DNA from: Quisquiliibacterium transsilvanicum
Lineage (GTDB): Bacteria > Pseudomonadota > Gammaproteobacteria > Burkholderiales > Burkholderiaceae_E
DNA: 64,000 nucleotides
Direction: 5' to 3'
Assembly: GCF_014202215.1 (NCBI RefSeq)
Contig: NZ_JACHGB010000005.1
Coordinates: 62,001 to 126,000 of the forward strand
Under the pieces are notes generated by a model. It did no database searches. It was given only the letters and a program-made list of their open reading frames with translations, and had not been told where the DNA came from. Shown piece by piece: positions 25,552-34,751 of this stretch. Numbering within the stretch: position 1 is the stretch's first letter; each line of letters starts with the position of its first letter. A program made the translations under genes and the position numbers.

Positions 25552-27386
25552 CACATCCTCTCGGGAGCAGACACGCCGATCAGCGCAAGACCGTTGCGCA
25601 GCACCTGCCGCGCAGCCAGCAGCAGCGCGAGCCGCGCGTTGCGCAGCGCCGCGTCCTCGACGAGGAAGCGCTCCGCGTTGTAGTAACCATGGAAGTCCGC
25701 GGCGAGGTCCTTCAGGTAGAAGGCCACCGCATGCGGCGCGAGCTCCTCGCAGGCGTCGGAGAGCAGCTCCGGGTACTGCGCCAGCCGCGCGGCGAGCGCG
25801 AACTCGCGCGACAGCGCGAGCGGCGCAAGCAGCGCGCCAGCGCCTTCGGGCGAGGCGATCGCGTCGTCGAGCAGTGCGCCGATCTCGTGTTCACCCGGGC
25901 CGCCCTGCGCCTTGGACTGGGCCAGCACCGAGCAGATGCGCGCATGCGCGTACTGGATGTAGTAGACCGGGTTTTCGTCGGTCTGGGCCAGCGCGAGGTC
26001 GACGTCGAAGACGAACTCGGTGTCCGCCTTGCGGGAGATCAGGAAGAACCGGACCGCGTCGCGGCCACGCCGGATCGCCTGCTCCGGATCGGCGCCGCCG
26101 CTCCATTCGATCAGGTCGCGCAGGGTCACGTAGGCGCCGGCGCGCTTGGATATCTTCACCTCCTCGCCGCCCTTCATCACCGTGACCATCTTGTGCAGCA
26201 CGTAGTCCGGGTAGCCCTCCGGAATGCCCGCGCCCAGCGCCTGCAGGCCGGCGCGCACCCGCGCCATGGTGCCGTGGTGGTCGGAGCCCTGCACGTTGAT
26301 CGCCTTGGCGAAGCCGCGCTCCCACTTGCCGAGGTGATAGGCGACGTCCGGGACGAAGTAGGTGTACCCGCCCCCGGACTTGCGCATGACGCGGTCCTTG
26401 TCGTCACCGTAGTCGGTGGTGCGCAGCCAGAGCGCGCCCTCGTGCTCGTAGGTCCGGCCGGCCGCGACCAGGGCGCCGACGACCGATTCCACGCGGCCGT
26501 CCTCGTACACGGAGGACTCCAGGAAATAGTTGTCGAAGCGCACGCCGAAGGCCTGCAGATCGCGATCCTGCTCGTTGCGCAGATAGGCGACGGCGAAGCG
26601 CCGGATCGCGTCGAGGTCGTCGGCGTCGGCCGCGGCAGTGACCGGCTCGATGCGTTCGGCGGACACCGTCCTGCCGGCCATGTAATCGGCGGCGATCTCG
26701 GCGATGTAGTCGCCGCGATAACCATCCGCGGGGAAGCGCTCGTCGCCGGGCTCGATGCCGCGCGCCCGCGCCTGCACCGACAGCGCAAGGTTCGCGATCT
26801 GGGCGCCGGCGTCGTTGTAGTAGAACTCGCGGGACACCTGCCAGCCGTTGACCGCCAGCAGCGAGGCGAGCGCGTCGCCGAGCGCGCCCTGCCGGCCGTG
26901 CCCGACGTGCAGCGGGCCGGTGGGATTGGCGGACACGAACTCCACCATGACGTGCCGGCCAGCGCCGCGCGCGCTGGCGCCGAAGGCCTCGCGCTCGCGG
27001 CAGACCGCGGCCACCACGGCGAGCTTGGCGGGCGCGGTGAGCCTGATGTTGACGAAGCCCGGACCTGCGATCTCGAGCGCCTCGATCATCGGCGCGCCGG
27101 CTTCGATGCCGAGCTCGCCCGCGGGCGCCGACGCAGCCGCGTCGAAGGCGCGGACGCGCTCGACCAGGGCCTCGGCCACCTGCCTCGGGTTCATCCGCAG
27201 GGGCTTGGCCAGCTGCAGCGCGAGGTTGCAGGCGAGGTCGCCGTGCGCTGCCTGCTTGGGGCGGTCGAGCTCGATGTCGGGGATCGCGAGGCCGAGATCG
27301 CCCAGTTCGCCCGCACGGGCGTGGATCAGTGCGGCGGCCGCATCGCGGAACCAGCCGGCGAGGAGTTGCTTTTGCTCGGGTAACAT
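25551..27386 (-). CDS. argS: Arginyl-tRNA synthetase
   Basis: 611-residue class I aminoacyl-tRNA synthetase charging tRNA-Arg. It has an N-terminal Add-1 domain (residues 1-130), the HIGH-equivalent HVGH in [20 protein letters not shown], a KMSKS-region equivalent [12 protein letters not shown] as in many ArgS, and the C-terminal DALR anticodon-binding domain ([13 protein letters not shown] onward). It is first in a probable operon with the SPOR, dsbA, BtuF-like and rlpA genes. A TACAAT -10 box ends 8 bases before ATG 27386 and no ribosome binding site is visible. Confidence 0.95.
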   Translation of the reverse strand: MLPEQKQLLAGWFRDAAAALIHARAGELGDLGLAIPDIELDRPKQAAHGDLACNLALQLAKPLRMNPRQVAEALVERVRAFDAAASAPAGELGIEAGAPMIEALEIAGPGFVNIRLTAPAKLAVVAAVCREREAFGASARGAGRHVMVEFVSANPTGPLHVGHGRQGALGDALASLLAVNGWQVSREFYYNDAGAQIANLALSVQARARGIEPGDERFPADGYRGDYIAEIAADYMAGRTVSAERIEPVTAAADADDLDAIRRFAVAYLRNEQDRDLQAFGVRFDNYFLESSVYEDGRVESVVGALVAAGRTYEHEGALWLRTTDYGDDKDRVMRKSGGGYTYFVPDVAYHLGKWERGFAKAINVQGSDHHGTMARVRAGLQALGAGIPEGYPDYVLHKMVTVMKGGEEVKISKRAGAYVTLRDLIEWSGGADPEQAIRRGRDAVRFFLISRKADTEFVFDVDLALAQTDENPVYYIQYAHARICSVLAQSKAQGGPGEHEIGALLDDAIASPEGAGALLAPLALSREFALAARLAQYPELLSDACEELAPHAVAFYLKDLAADFHGYYNAERFLVEDAALRNARLALLLAARQVLRNGLALIGVSAPERM

Positions 27387-27394
27387 GGACCGGG

Positions 27395-27400
27395 ATTGTA
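27395..27400 (-). promoter_or_regulatory. -10 element TACAAT of argS
   Basis: Minus-strand TACAAT, 8 bases (CCCGGTCC) before the argS ATG, in very GC-rich surroundings with no good -35. It would give an mRNA with essentially no 5' leader. Confidence 0.45.
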
Positions 27401-27477
27401 CGGACTTCCGCCGCTCCGCCGGAGCCCGGGACCTGCGGACCGGGACGGCAGCGCCGGCCGCCCGGCCACGCCCAGGG

Positions 27478-28320
27478 TCAGAACAGCACCGAGCTCAGCC
27501 GCCGCCGCCAGGCGGCAACCAGCTGCGGCTGCGCGGCCGCCAGGTCGAACACCTGCAGCATTGTCTTGCGGCCAATGTCCTCGCCGAACGCGCGGTCGCG
27601 GCGGACGATCTCGATCAGCTGCTCCAGCGCAGGCTCCCAGGCCTTGTGCGCGATGCAGTGCTGCGCGAGTTCGAGCCGCGCCTCCAGATCACCGGGGTTG
27701 GCCACGATGCGCGCCTCCAGCTCGGGCGTCGGCGGCAGCGCGTTCTCCTCGAGCAGCGCATTGATCCGGGTCTCCAGAGCCTGCGCATGCGGGTCCTGGC
27801 GCGCCGCCGGCGACAGCCCTTCCAGATGCGCCTTGGCCGCCGCAGGATCCTCGTCGGCCAGCAGCTCCGCGTACATCAGCCGCGCGCCGTCGCTGGCGGG
27901 GTCCAGCAGCAGCGCCTTCTTCAGGTGCTCGACGGCCTTGTCACGGTCGCCGGCCTGCATCGCGCGGAAGGCCTCGTCCAGCTCGATGTCGGCCGGATTG
28001 GGCATCAGCCGGTCGATGAACTCGCGCAGCTGCCCCTCCGGCAGCGCGCCCTGGAACTGGTCCACCGGCTGCCCGTCGACCACCGCGAAGACGGTGGGGA
28101 TGGAGCGGATCTGGAAGTGCTGGGCCAGCTCCTGCTGCTCGTCGGTGTTGACCTTCACCAGCTTGAAGCGGCCGTTGTACTGCGTCTCGAGCTTCTCGAG
28201 CATGGGCCCGAGCGACTTGCAGGGGCCGCACCAGGGCGCCCAGAAGTCGACCAGCACGGGGACCTGCGTCGACGCGTCGATGACGTCGGCCTGGAATCGT
28301 TCGATGGTTGTGTCGATCAT
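27478..28320 (-). CDS. cnoX: Thioredoxin-TPR co-chaperone (CnoX/YbbN)
   Basis: 280-residue protein joining an N-terminal thioredoxin domain (residues 1-110; active site Cys31-Gly-Pro-Cys34 in [11 protein letters not shown]) to C-terminal TPR-like repeats ([24 protein letters not shown] onward). CnoX holds unfolded proteins and passes them to GroEL or DnaK under oxidative stress. Unlike the E. coli protein, the full CGPC pair is kept, so it may also have redox activity. ATG 28320 begins the thioredoxin domain. The frame stays open far upstream (to 29274) only because of base composition. Confidence 0.87.
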   Translation of the reverse strand: MIDTTIERFQADVIDASTQVPVLVDFWAPWCGPCKSLGPMLEKLETQYNGRFKLVKVNTDEQQELAQHFQIRSIPTVFAVVDGQPVDQFQGALPEGQLREFIDRLMPNPADIELDEAFRAMQAGDRDKAVEHLKKALLLDPASDGARLMYAELLADEDPAAAKAHLEGLSPAARQDPHAQALETRINALLEENALPPTPELEARIVANPGDLEARLELAQHCIAHKAWEPALEQLIEIVRRDRAFGEDIGRKTMLQVFDLAAAQPQLVAAWRRRLSSVLF

Positions 28321-28417
28321 TTCACTCAGTTCGGGGCGGTTCGCTCGGATGCAATGGTGCCATGAGCGCCGGCCGCTTCGGCGAGAATCGGGCCCCTGTC
28401 CCCTGGAACCGCACGGC

Positions 28418-29365
28418 ATGAGCCCTTCGAAGCGAAAGACCCCCTGCCTCCTCCTGCGCGCCGCCGGCGCGCTGCTGGCGGCCGCCCTGCACCTTCCGGC
28501 CGCCGCGCTCGAGGACGTGCCCTTCGTGCGCACGCCCGCGCCGGTGGTCGATGCGATCCTCGAGCTGGCCGAGGTCGGACCGGACGACCGCCTGGTCGAC
28601 CTGGGCTCCGGCGACGGCCGGATCGTGATCGCCGCGGCCAGGCGCTTCGGCACGCACGGCCTGGGCGTCGAGATCGTTCCCCGCCTGGTCGAACAGGCGC
28701 GGCTGGACGCCGCGGCGGCCGGCGCCGCCGACCGGACCCGCTTCCTGACGCAGGACCTGTTCGACACCGACCTCTCCGGCGCCAGCGTGGTCACCCTGTA
28801 CCTGCTGCCCGACGTCAACCTGGCGCTGCGCCCGCGGCTGCTCGAAACCCTGGCGCCCGGAGCCCGGGTGGTTTCGCACGACTGGGACATGGGCGACTGG
28901 CGCCCGGACCGCAGCGTCACCGTGCCGGCGCCCGACAAGCCCGTGGGCCCGCTGCAGCAGAGCACGCTGCACCTGTGGGTGATCCCGGCGAGGATCGCAG
29001 GCGGCTGGCGCATGGAGACCACCGACGGCGCCGACCGGGCGCAGGCGCTGAGCCTGAACTTCCGCCAGCGCTTCCAGGACTTTTCGGTGGCGGTGCAGGC
29101 GACGCCGGACCGGCGAGCTCCTGCCGGCGAGTCGGCGGCGCCTTTGCGCGTCGATGGCGCGAAGACGGCCGCGGATGGCGCCGTGTCCGCCGTATCCGCC
29201 GACGGTGCCGGAAGCCTCGCCGGCCGCCGGCTCTGGTTCGAGGTCGCGCTCGACGGCCGCACGCTGCGTTTCAATGGTCTCGTCGATGGGGATCGGATGG
29301 CCGGCCAGCTGAACGACGGGACCTCGGTGAGGCCCTGGTCGGCAGCCAGGGAGCCGGCCCGCTAA
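28418..29365 (+). CDS. Class I SAM-dependent methyltransferase with export signal
   Basis: 315-residue protein. A predicted signal peptide (basic start, then LLLRAAGALLAAALHLPAAALE) is followed by a Rossmann methyltransferase core: motif I LVDLGSGDGRIVIAAARRFG (about residue 65), an acidic motif II (GLGVEIVPRLVEQARL), and motif IV region VVTLYLLPDVNLALRPRLL. A C-terminal beta-rich stretch after residue ~200 is unassigned. SAM is not known to be supplied to the periplasm, so either the leader is a membrane anchor or the enzyme is not catalytic in the usual way. The substrate is unknown. Confidence 0.75.
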   Translation: MSPSKRKTPCLLLRAAGALLAAALHLPAAALEDVPFVRTPAPVVDAILELAEVGPDDRLVDLGSGDGRIVIAAARRFGTHGLGVEIVPRLVEQARLDAAAAGAADRTRFLTQDLFDTDLSGASVVTLYLLPDVNLALRPRLLETLAPGARVVSHDWDMGDWRPDRSVTVPAPDKPVGPLQQSTLHLWVIPARIAGGWRMETTDGADRAQALSLNFRQRFQDFSVAVQATPDRRAPAGESAAPLRVDGAKTAADGAVSAVSADGAGSLAGRRLWFEVALDGRTLRFNGLVDGDRMAGQLNDGTSVRPWSAAREPAR

Positions 29366-29426
29366 CCCGGGGCGCCCTGCCCGTGTAGCCTTGCAGGATC
29401 GCCCCGAACCGCGAGGAGGCTCGCCC

Positions 29427-30830
29427 ATGGTCACGCCCGAACTGCCCTTCACCGGCATTGTCGATCTCGCCGCCGCCTACCGCCAGCGCACTCTGTCGCC
29501 GGTCGAGGTCACCCGCGCGATGCTCGAGCGCATCGAGCGGCTCGACCCCGCGCTGCGCAGCTACCTCACCGTCACCCCGGAGCGCGCGCTGGAGCAGGCC
29601 GGCCGGGCCGAGGCGGAGATCGCGCGCGGCGACTGGCGCGGCCCGATGCACGGCGTGCCGATTGGCCTGAAGGACCTCTGCGGGACGCGCGGCGTGCGGA
29701 CCACCTGGGGCACGCGGGTGCTGGCCGCAAACGTGCCCGCGGAGGACGCGACCGTCGTGCGCAGGCTGTTCGAGGCCGGTGCGGTGATGCTGGGCAAGCT
29801 GCACATGACCGAAGGCGCCTACAGCCAGCACCACCCGGACTACCCGGCGCCGCTCAACCCCTGGAACGCGGCGCACTGGCCGGGGAATTCTTCGAGCGGC
29901 TCCGGCGTCGCCACCGCGGCAGGCCTGTGCTTCGGCGCGATCGGCACCGACACCGGCGGGTCGATCCGGTTCCCGAGCGGCGCCAACGGCATCACCGGCC
30001 TGAAGCCGACCTGGGGACGCGTCAGCCGGCACGGCGTGCTGCCGCTGGCCGACAGCCTGGACCACGTCGGCCCGATGACGCGCTCGGCCGAGGATGCTGC
30101 CGCGATGCTGGGCGCCATCGCGGGGGCCGACCCGCTGGATCCGACCAGCCTGGACGCGCCGGTTCCCGACTACCTCGATGCGCTCGGCGGCGGGATCGCG
30201 GGGCTGCGCATCGGCGTCGACGCGTCCTACTGCCATGACGCGAGCGACGCGCAGACCTCGGCAGTGCTCGAGGAGGCGCGCCGCGTGCTCGAGACCCTGG
30301 GCGCGCGCACCGTCGCGGTGTCGATGCCGCCCTCGACCGCCGACATGTACCGCGGCTGGACGATGCTGTGCGCGGTCGAAGCCGCCGTCGCACACCGCGC
30401 GACCTATCCGTCGCGCGCCGGGGACTATGGCCAGGGGCTGGCCGCGCTGCTGGAACTGGGCCACCGGACGGACGCGCTCGAACTGATGGCGCTGCAGCAC
30501 CGCCGGCTGGAGTTCGCAGGCGCGCTGCGGCGGCTGTATCGAGAAGTCGACCTGCTGCTGGTGCCGGTGCAGCCCTTCGCGAACCCGTCGCTGGACTGGC
30601 TCGCGACGAACCGGCGCCGCCCCGGCGGCGTGGACGACCTGCTGCGCTTCACCGCGCCCTTCGACATGTCCGGCAGCCCCACGATCACGCTGCCCGGCGG
30701 GTTCACGCCGCAGGGCCTGCCGGTCGGGTTCCAGCTGGCGGGCCGCCACCTGGAGGAGGCGCTGCTGCTGCGCGCCGGGCACGCGTTCCAGCAGGTCACC
30801 GACTGGCACCTGCGGCGCCCGCCGGTCTGA
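29427..30830 (+). CDS. Amidase (amidase-signature family)
   Basis: 467-residue hydrolase of carboxylic amides with the Ser-cisSer-Lys triad: Lys82 in PIGLKDLCGTRG, cis-serine near residue 157 in GNSSSGSGVA and nucleophile Ser179 in TDTGGSIRFPSG. GatA-like proteins share these motifs, but no gatB or gatC is adjacent and the C-terminal part resembles stand-alone amidases. ATG 29427 has GAGGAGG 7 bases upstream. Its 3' end overlaps the convergent transglycosylase gene by 35 bases. The substrate is not predictable. Confidence 0.88.
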   Translation: MVTPELPFTGIVDLAAAYRQRTLSPVEVTRAMLERIERLDPALRSYLTVTPERALEQAGRAEAEIARGDWRGPMHGVPIGLKDLCGTRGVRTTWGTRVLAANVPAEDATVVRRLFEAGAVMLGKLHMTEGAYSQHHPDYPAPLNPWNAAHWPGNSSSGSGVATAAGLCFGAIGTDTGGSIRFPSGANGITGLKPTWGRVSRHGVLPLADSLDHVGPMTRSAEDAAAMLGAIAGADPLDPTSLDAPVPDYLDALGGGIAGLRIGVDASYCHDASDAQTSAVLEEARRVLETLGARTVAVSMPPSTADMYRGWTMLCAVEAAVAHRATYPSRAGDYGQGLAALLELGHRTDALELMALQHRRLEFAGALRRLYREVDLLLVPVQPFANPSLDWLATNRRRPGGVDDLLRFTAPFDMSGSPTITLPGGFTPQGLPVGFQLAGRHLEEALLLRAGHAFQQVTDWHLRRPPV

Positions 30831-32064
30831 GCGCCTCCAGGATGCCGAGCCCCGCGCGGCCGCTCGGCGCACGTCCGAGCCGCAGCTCCTCGGCCCGGAT
30901 CGCCTCGCGAGAACGCGCCCCGATCATCCCGTCGACCGGCCCGATGTCATGGCCGCGTTCCGCCAGCAGCGCCTGCAGCTCGCGCCGCTGCGCGCGCGAC
31001 AGGCCGGGGTCGTCGGTCGGCCAGGCCGCCGCGAACGGAGCGCCGCCGCGCAGCCGGTCGGCCAGGTGCGCGATCGCCAGCGCGTAGCTCTCGGCCGCGT
31101 TGTAGGAGTAGACCGCGTCGAAGTTGCGAAGCACCAGGAATGCGGGCCCTGCGGGCCCGGCCGGCAGCAGCACCGCGGCGCGCGCCTGCGGGTCAGCAAG
31201 CCCGGCCGCGGGCGCGGCGGCGGGCCCGGGCGCGGCGACCGGGCGCACGCCGAGCGCGGCCCACTCCGACAGCGCGCGCTTGCTGCGCCGACCGGCCAGC
31301 GATGCGTCGAAGCCCGCCGGCAGGCGCACCTCCCAGCCCCAGGGCTCGCCGGTGCGCCAGCCGGCGCGGCGCAGGAAATTGGCCGTCGACGCGAGCGCGT
31401 CAGGCACGCTGCCGACGATGTCGCGGCGGCCGTCGCCGTCGAAGTCCACCGCGAGGCGCTGGAAGGTCGAGGGCATGAACTGCGTGTGGCCGAAGGCCCC
31501 GGCCCACGAGCCGACCAGCTGCTCGGCCGGCACGTGCCCCTCCTGCACGATGCGCAGCGTGGCGACGAACTCGCCACGAAAGAAGCCCTGCCGGCGGCCG
31601 TAACAGGACAGCGTTGCCAGCGATGTCAGCAGCGGCCGGCTGCCGAACGACCGGCCGAAGTCGCTTTCCACGCCCCATACCGCCACCACGGTCTGCGGGT
31701 CGACGCCGTAGCGCCGCTCGACCTCGGCCAGGGTGTCGCGCCAGCGCTCCAGCATCGCGCGGCCGTCGGCGATGCGCTCGTCGTCGACGAGTGCCGCCAG
31801 GTAGTCCCAGATCGGCGTGCGGAACTCGGGCTGGAAGTCGAGCAGTTCGAGCACGCTTCGATCCGGCGCGAGGCCGCGGGTGCCGTCGTCGAAGGTGGCG
31901 GCGCTGATGCCCTTGCCGAGCGCATCGCGACGCAGCTCGGAGAGGCAGGCAGCGAAGCCGTCGTCGGCCTGCGCGGGGAATGCCATCGACAGCAGAACGG
32001 CGGCCAGTGCGACCCTCGGGCCGGCGCGCTCGGCAGCACGCCGGGTGGCAGCGAGGCGCGCCAT
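30796..32064 (-). CDS. Lytic murein transglycosylase, MltB type (GH103)
   Basis: 422-residue periplasmic enzyme that cleaves peptidoglycan with 1,6-anhydro ring formation. A signal peptide ends near AFPAQADD. The SLT_2 domain has the catalytic glutamate in VVAVWGVESDFGRSFG and the family motif GAFGHTQFMPSTFQRLAVDFDGDGRRD. Near the C-terminus is a peptidoglycan-binding_1 domain (SRAQRRELQALLAERGHDIGPVDGMIG). The start ATG overlaps the stop of the upstream acyl-CoA synthetase (TGATG), so they are co-transcribed, an odd functional pairing. The end overlaps the convergent amidase gene. Confidence 0.9.
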   Translation of the reverse strand: MARLAATRRAAERAGPRVALAAVLLSMAFPAQADDGFAACLSELRRDALGKGISAATFDDGTRGLAPDRSVLELLDFQPEFRTPIWDYLAALVDDERIADGRAMLERWRDTLAEVERRYGVDPQTVVAVWGVESDFGRSFGSRPLLTSLATLSCYGRRQGFFRGEFVATLRIVQEGHVPAEQLVGSWAGAFGHTQFMPSTFQRLAVDFDGDGRRDIVGSVPDALASTANFLRRAGWRTGEPWGWEVRLPAGFDASLAGRRSKRALSEWAALGVRPVAAPGPAAAPAAGLADPQARAAVLLPAGPAGPAFLVLRNFDAVYSYNAAESYALAIAHLADRLRGGAPFAAAWPTDDPGLSRAQRRELQALLAERGHDIGPVDGMIGARSREAIRAEELRLGRAPSGRAGLGILEALRPAGAAGASR

Positions 32065-33743
32065 CAGATCGCGCTCGCCGATTTCACCTCGGCGCGCAGC
32101 AGGTGCTTCTGGACCTTGCCGGTGCTGGTCGTCGGCACCGCCACGAAGCGAACCTCGCGCGGGCACTTGAAGCGCGCCAGGTGCGCGCGGCAATGCTCGA
32201 TCAGCTCGTCCGCAAGCGCCTTCTCGGCCTCCGGCGTGGCCGGCATGCGCTCGGGCTTCACCTCGACGAAGGCCAGCGGCGTCTCGCCCCACTTCTCGTC
32301 GGGCCGCGCCACCACCGCGCAGGCGAGCACCGCCGGGTGCTTGTAGAGCGCGTCCTCGACCTCGATCGAGCTGATGTTTTCGCCGCCGGAGATGATGATG
32401 TCCTTGGCGCGGTCCTTGAGCTTCACGTAACCGTCCGGGTGCAGCACGCCGAGGTCACCGGTGTGGAACCAGCCGCCGCGGAAGGCCTCCTCGGTGGCCG
32501 CCGTGTTCTTCAGGTACCCCTTCATCACGATGTTGCCGCGGAAGACGACCTCGCCCATGGTCTCGCCGTCGCGGGGCACCTCGCGCATCGTCTCCGGGTC
32601 AATCACGGTGAGCGCCTGCTGCAGCTGGTAGCGCACGCCCTGGCGGCCGTTCCTGTCCACGCGCTCGGCCAGCGGCAGCGCGTCCCATTCGTCCTGCTTC
32701 GCGCACACCGACGCCGGGCCGTAAACCTCGGTCAGTCCGTAGACGTGCGTGACCTCCCATCCCATCCGTTCCATGCCCTCGATCATCGAGGCCGGCGGCG
32801 CGGCGCCGGCCACCATCGCCTTGACCGGCCAGTCGATTCCTGCGCGCAGCGCCTCGGGCGCGGCGATCAGCGTGCTGTGCACGATCGGCGCGCCGCAGTA
32901 GTGGCTGACGCGGTGCTCGCGCACCAGTCCGAAGATCAGCTGCGCGTCCACCTTGCGCAGGCACACGCTGGTGCCCGCCACCGCGGCGAGCGTCCACGGG
33001 AAGCACCAGCCGTTGCAGTGGAACATCGGCAGCGTCCACAGGTAGACCGGGTGCCTGGGCAGGTTCCAGGCGACCACGTTGGCGATCGCGTTCAGGTAGG
33101 CGCCCCGGTGGTGGACCACCACGCCCTTCGGGTTGCCGGTGGTGCCCGAGGTGTAGTTCAGGCCGATCGCATCCCATTCGTCTTCCGGGTAGCGGGCCGC
33201 GAAGGCCGGATCGCCGCCGTCGACGAAGGCCTCGTACTCCGCGTCGCCGATGCGCTCGCCGGGCCCCGCGTACTCCGGGTCGTCGACGCCGACCACGAAG
33301 GGCGGGCGCCGGCCCTGCGCGCGCAGCTGCGCCAGCGCCTCGGCGGCCACGCCGGAGAACTCGCGGTCGACGATCAGCACCTTGGAGTCGGAGTGCGCGA
33401 GGATGAAGGCCACCATCGCGGCGTCCAGCCGCGTGTTGATGCTGTTGAGCACCGCGCGCGTCATCGGCAGCGCGAAATGCGCCTCGAGCATCGGCGGGGT
33501 GTTGGGCAGCATCACCGCGACGGTGTCTCCCTCGCCGATGTCCATCGCCGCAAGCGCGCCCGCCAGCCTTCGCGAGCGCTGCGCCACCTCGCGCCAGCTG
33601 CGGCGCAGCGGCCCGTGCACCACCGCGCAGCGCTCCGGATAGACGTCGGCGGCCCACTCCACGAGGCTGACCGGCGTGAGCGGCACGTGGTTGGCCGGGT
33701 TGCGGTCGAGCTGCTGGCGGTACGGGTTCGGGTGGGTGGGCAT
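32064..33743 (-). CDS. Acyl-CoA synthetase, medium-chain/cinnamate-type
   Basis: 559-residue AMP-forming acyl-CoA ligase. It has LNYTSGTTGNPKGVVVHHRGAYL (phosphate loop), LWTLPMFHCNGWCFPW, VYGLTEVYGPAS, the GWFHTGDLG motif and a C-terminal STGKVQKHLLR lysine. The HCNGWC block and overall pattern fit the group often annotated as AMP-dependent acyl-CoA ligase for medium-chain or 2-methyl-branched acids, but the substrate is not deducible. ATG 33743 begins the usual N-terminus. A palindrome at 33783-33796 lies in its promoter region. Confidence 0.88.
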   Translation of the reverse strand: MPTHPNPYRQQLDRNPANHVPLTPVSLVEWAADVYPERCAVVHGPLRRSWREVAQRSRRLAGALAAMDIGEGDTVAVMLPNTPPMLEAHFALPMTRAVLNSINTRLDAAMVAFILAHSDSKVLIVDREFSGVAAEALAQLRAQGRRPPFVVGVDDPEYAGPGERIGDAEYEAFVDGGDPAFAARYPEDEWDAIGLNYTSGTTGNPKGVVVHHRGAYLNAIANVVAWNLPRHPVYLWTLPMFHCNGWCFPWTLAAVAGTSVCLRKVDAQLIFGLVREHRVSHYCGAPIVHSTLIAAPEALRAGIDWPVKAMVAGAAPPASMIEGMERMGWEVTHVYGLTEVYGPASVCAKQDEWDALPLAERVDRNGRQGVRYQLQQALTVIDPETMREVPRDGETMGEVVFRGNIVMKGYLKNTAATEEAFRGGWFHTGDLGVLHPDGYVKLKDRAKDIIISGGENISSIEVEDALYKHPAVLACAVVARPDEKWGETPLAFVEVKPERMPATPEAEKALADELIEHCRAHLARFKCPREVRFVAVPTTSTGKVQKHLLRAEVKSASAI

Positions 33744-33782
33744 GGCGAATCTCCTGGTCCGATCACGGCTGCGCCGGCTGGT

Positions 33783-33796
33783 GGACAATATAGTCC
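33783..33796. promoter_or_regulatory. 14-base near-perfect palindrome between divergent genes
   Basis: On the minus strand GGACTATATTGTCC, symmetric except for one base pair. It lies between the acyl-CoA synthetase and thioredoxin starts and overlaps possible AT-rich -10 elements in both directions (TATAGT on plus, TATATT on minus), next to a TTGACA on the minus strand (33797-33802). It is a plausible operator for a TetR-type fatty-acid regulator; the regulator is not in the window. Confidence 0.4.
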
Positions 33797-33849
33797 TGTC
33801 AACGAACCGTCGCGCATCGCAGACCGACCGCGCCGCAGGAGCCCGAGCC

Positions 33850-34263
<414 letters not shown>

Positions 34264-34339
34264 CCCCGGCACGCGCCGGCGCAAGCCTCCCAGGCTGCGC
34301 GCGGCGCCCGAACCCCTCCACAAGCCACAGCGAGCCAGC

Positions 34340-34723
34340 ATGAATCTCGAGAAGGTGATCTTCGGTTTCGTCATCGTGCTGGCCGCGACGCTGAACTTCG
34401 GCTTCGTGGTCGGCGACATCGACAACCCGGCGCACCATCACGTCGGCGAACTGTTCGCCGCGGTCGTGGTGAACCTGATCGCCACCGTCCTGAAGTTCGG
34501 CGACCGCACGCAGGTTGGCGCCATCCACCTTTCCACCAGCCTCGTGTCCGACGTGCAGCTGCTGATCGCTGCCAGCGTGTGGGCCTGGGCCGTTCACGTG
34601 AGCGGGGTCGGCTTCACCCCGGAAGTCACCGCCAGCGTGGTTTCGCTGTCGGCGGGCGCGCTGTTCGCGAACGTGATCTCGGTGGCGATCCTGATCGGCG
34701 AGACGCTGATGCTGCGCCGCTGA
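34340..34723 (+). CDS. Small membrane protein, DUF6394-like
   Basis: 127-residue membrane protein with about four hydrophobic segments (EKVIFGFVIVLAATLNFGFV; ELFAAVVVNLIATVLKFG; SDVQLLIAASVWAWAVHV; LSAGALFANVISVAILIGE). It includes a conserved-looking GDIDNPAHHHVGEL loop with three histidines between the first two. Function unknown. It lies 28 bases before the potassium-channel gene, so the two are probably co-transcribed and may form an accessory-channel pair. The family name is from memory and less certain than the membrane topology. Confidence 0.6.
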   Translation: MNLEKVIFGFVIVLAATLNFGFVVGDIDNPAHHHVGELFAAVVVNLIATVLKFGDRTQVGAIHLSTSLVSDVQLLIAASVWAWAVHVSGVGFTPEVTASVVSLSAGALFANVISVAILIGETLMLRR

Positions 34724-34751
34724 TGCTGCGCAGCTGACGCCGGGGCCGCAG

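Noticed and set aside
28321-29274. In-frame extension of the thioredoxin-TPR gene by over 300 codons
   Set aside because: Homology starts exactly at ATG 28320; the extension is antisense to the methyltransferase and compositionally random.
29427-30830. Amidase considered as GatA of the Glu/Asp-tRNA amidotransferase
   Set aside because: No gatB or gatC nearby and the C-terminal region lacks GatA-specific features that I can recognise.
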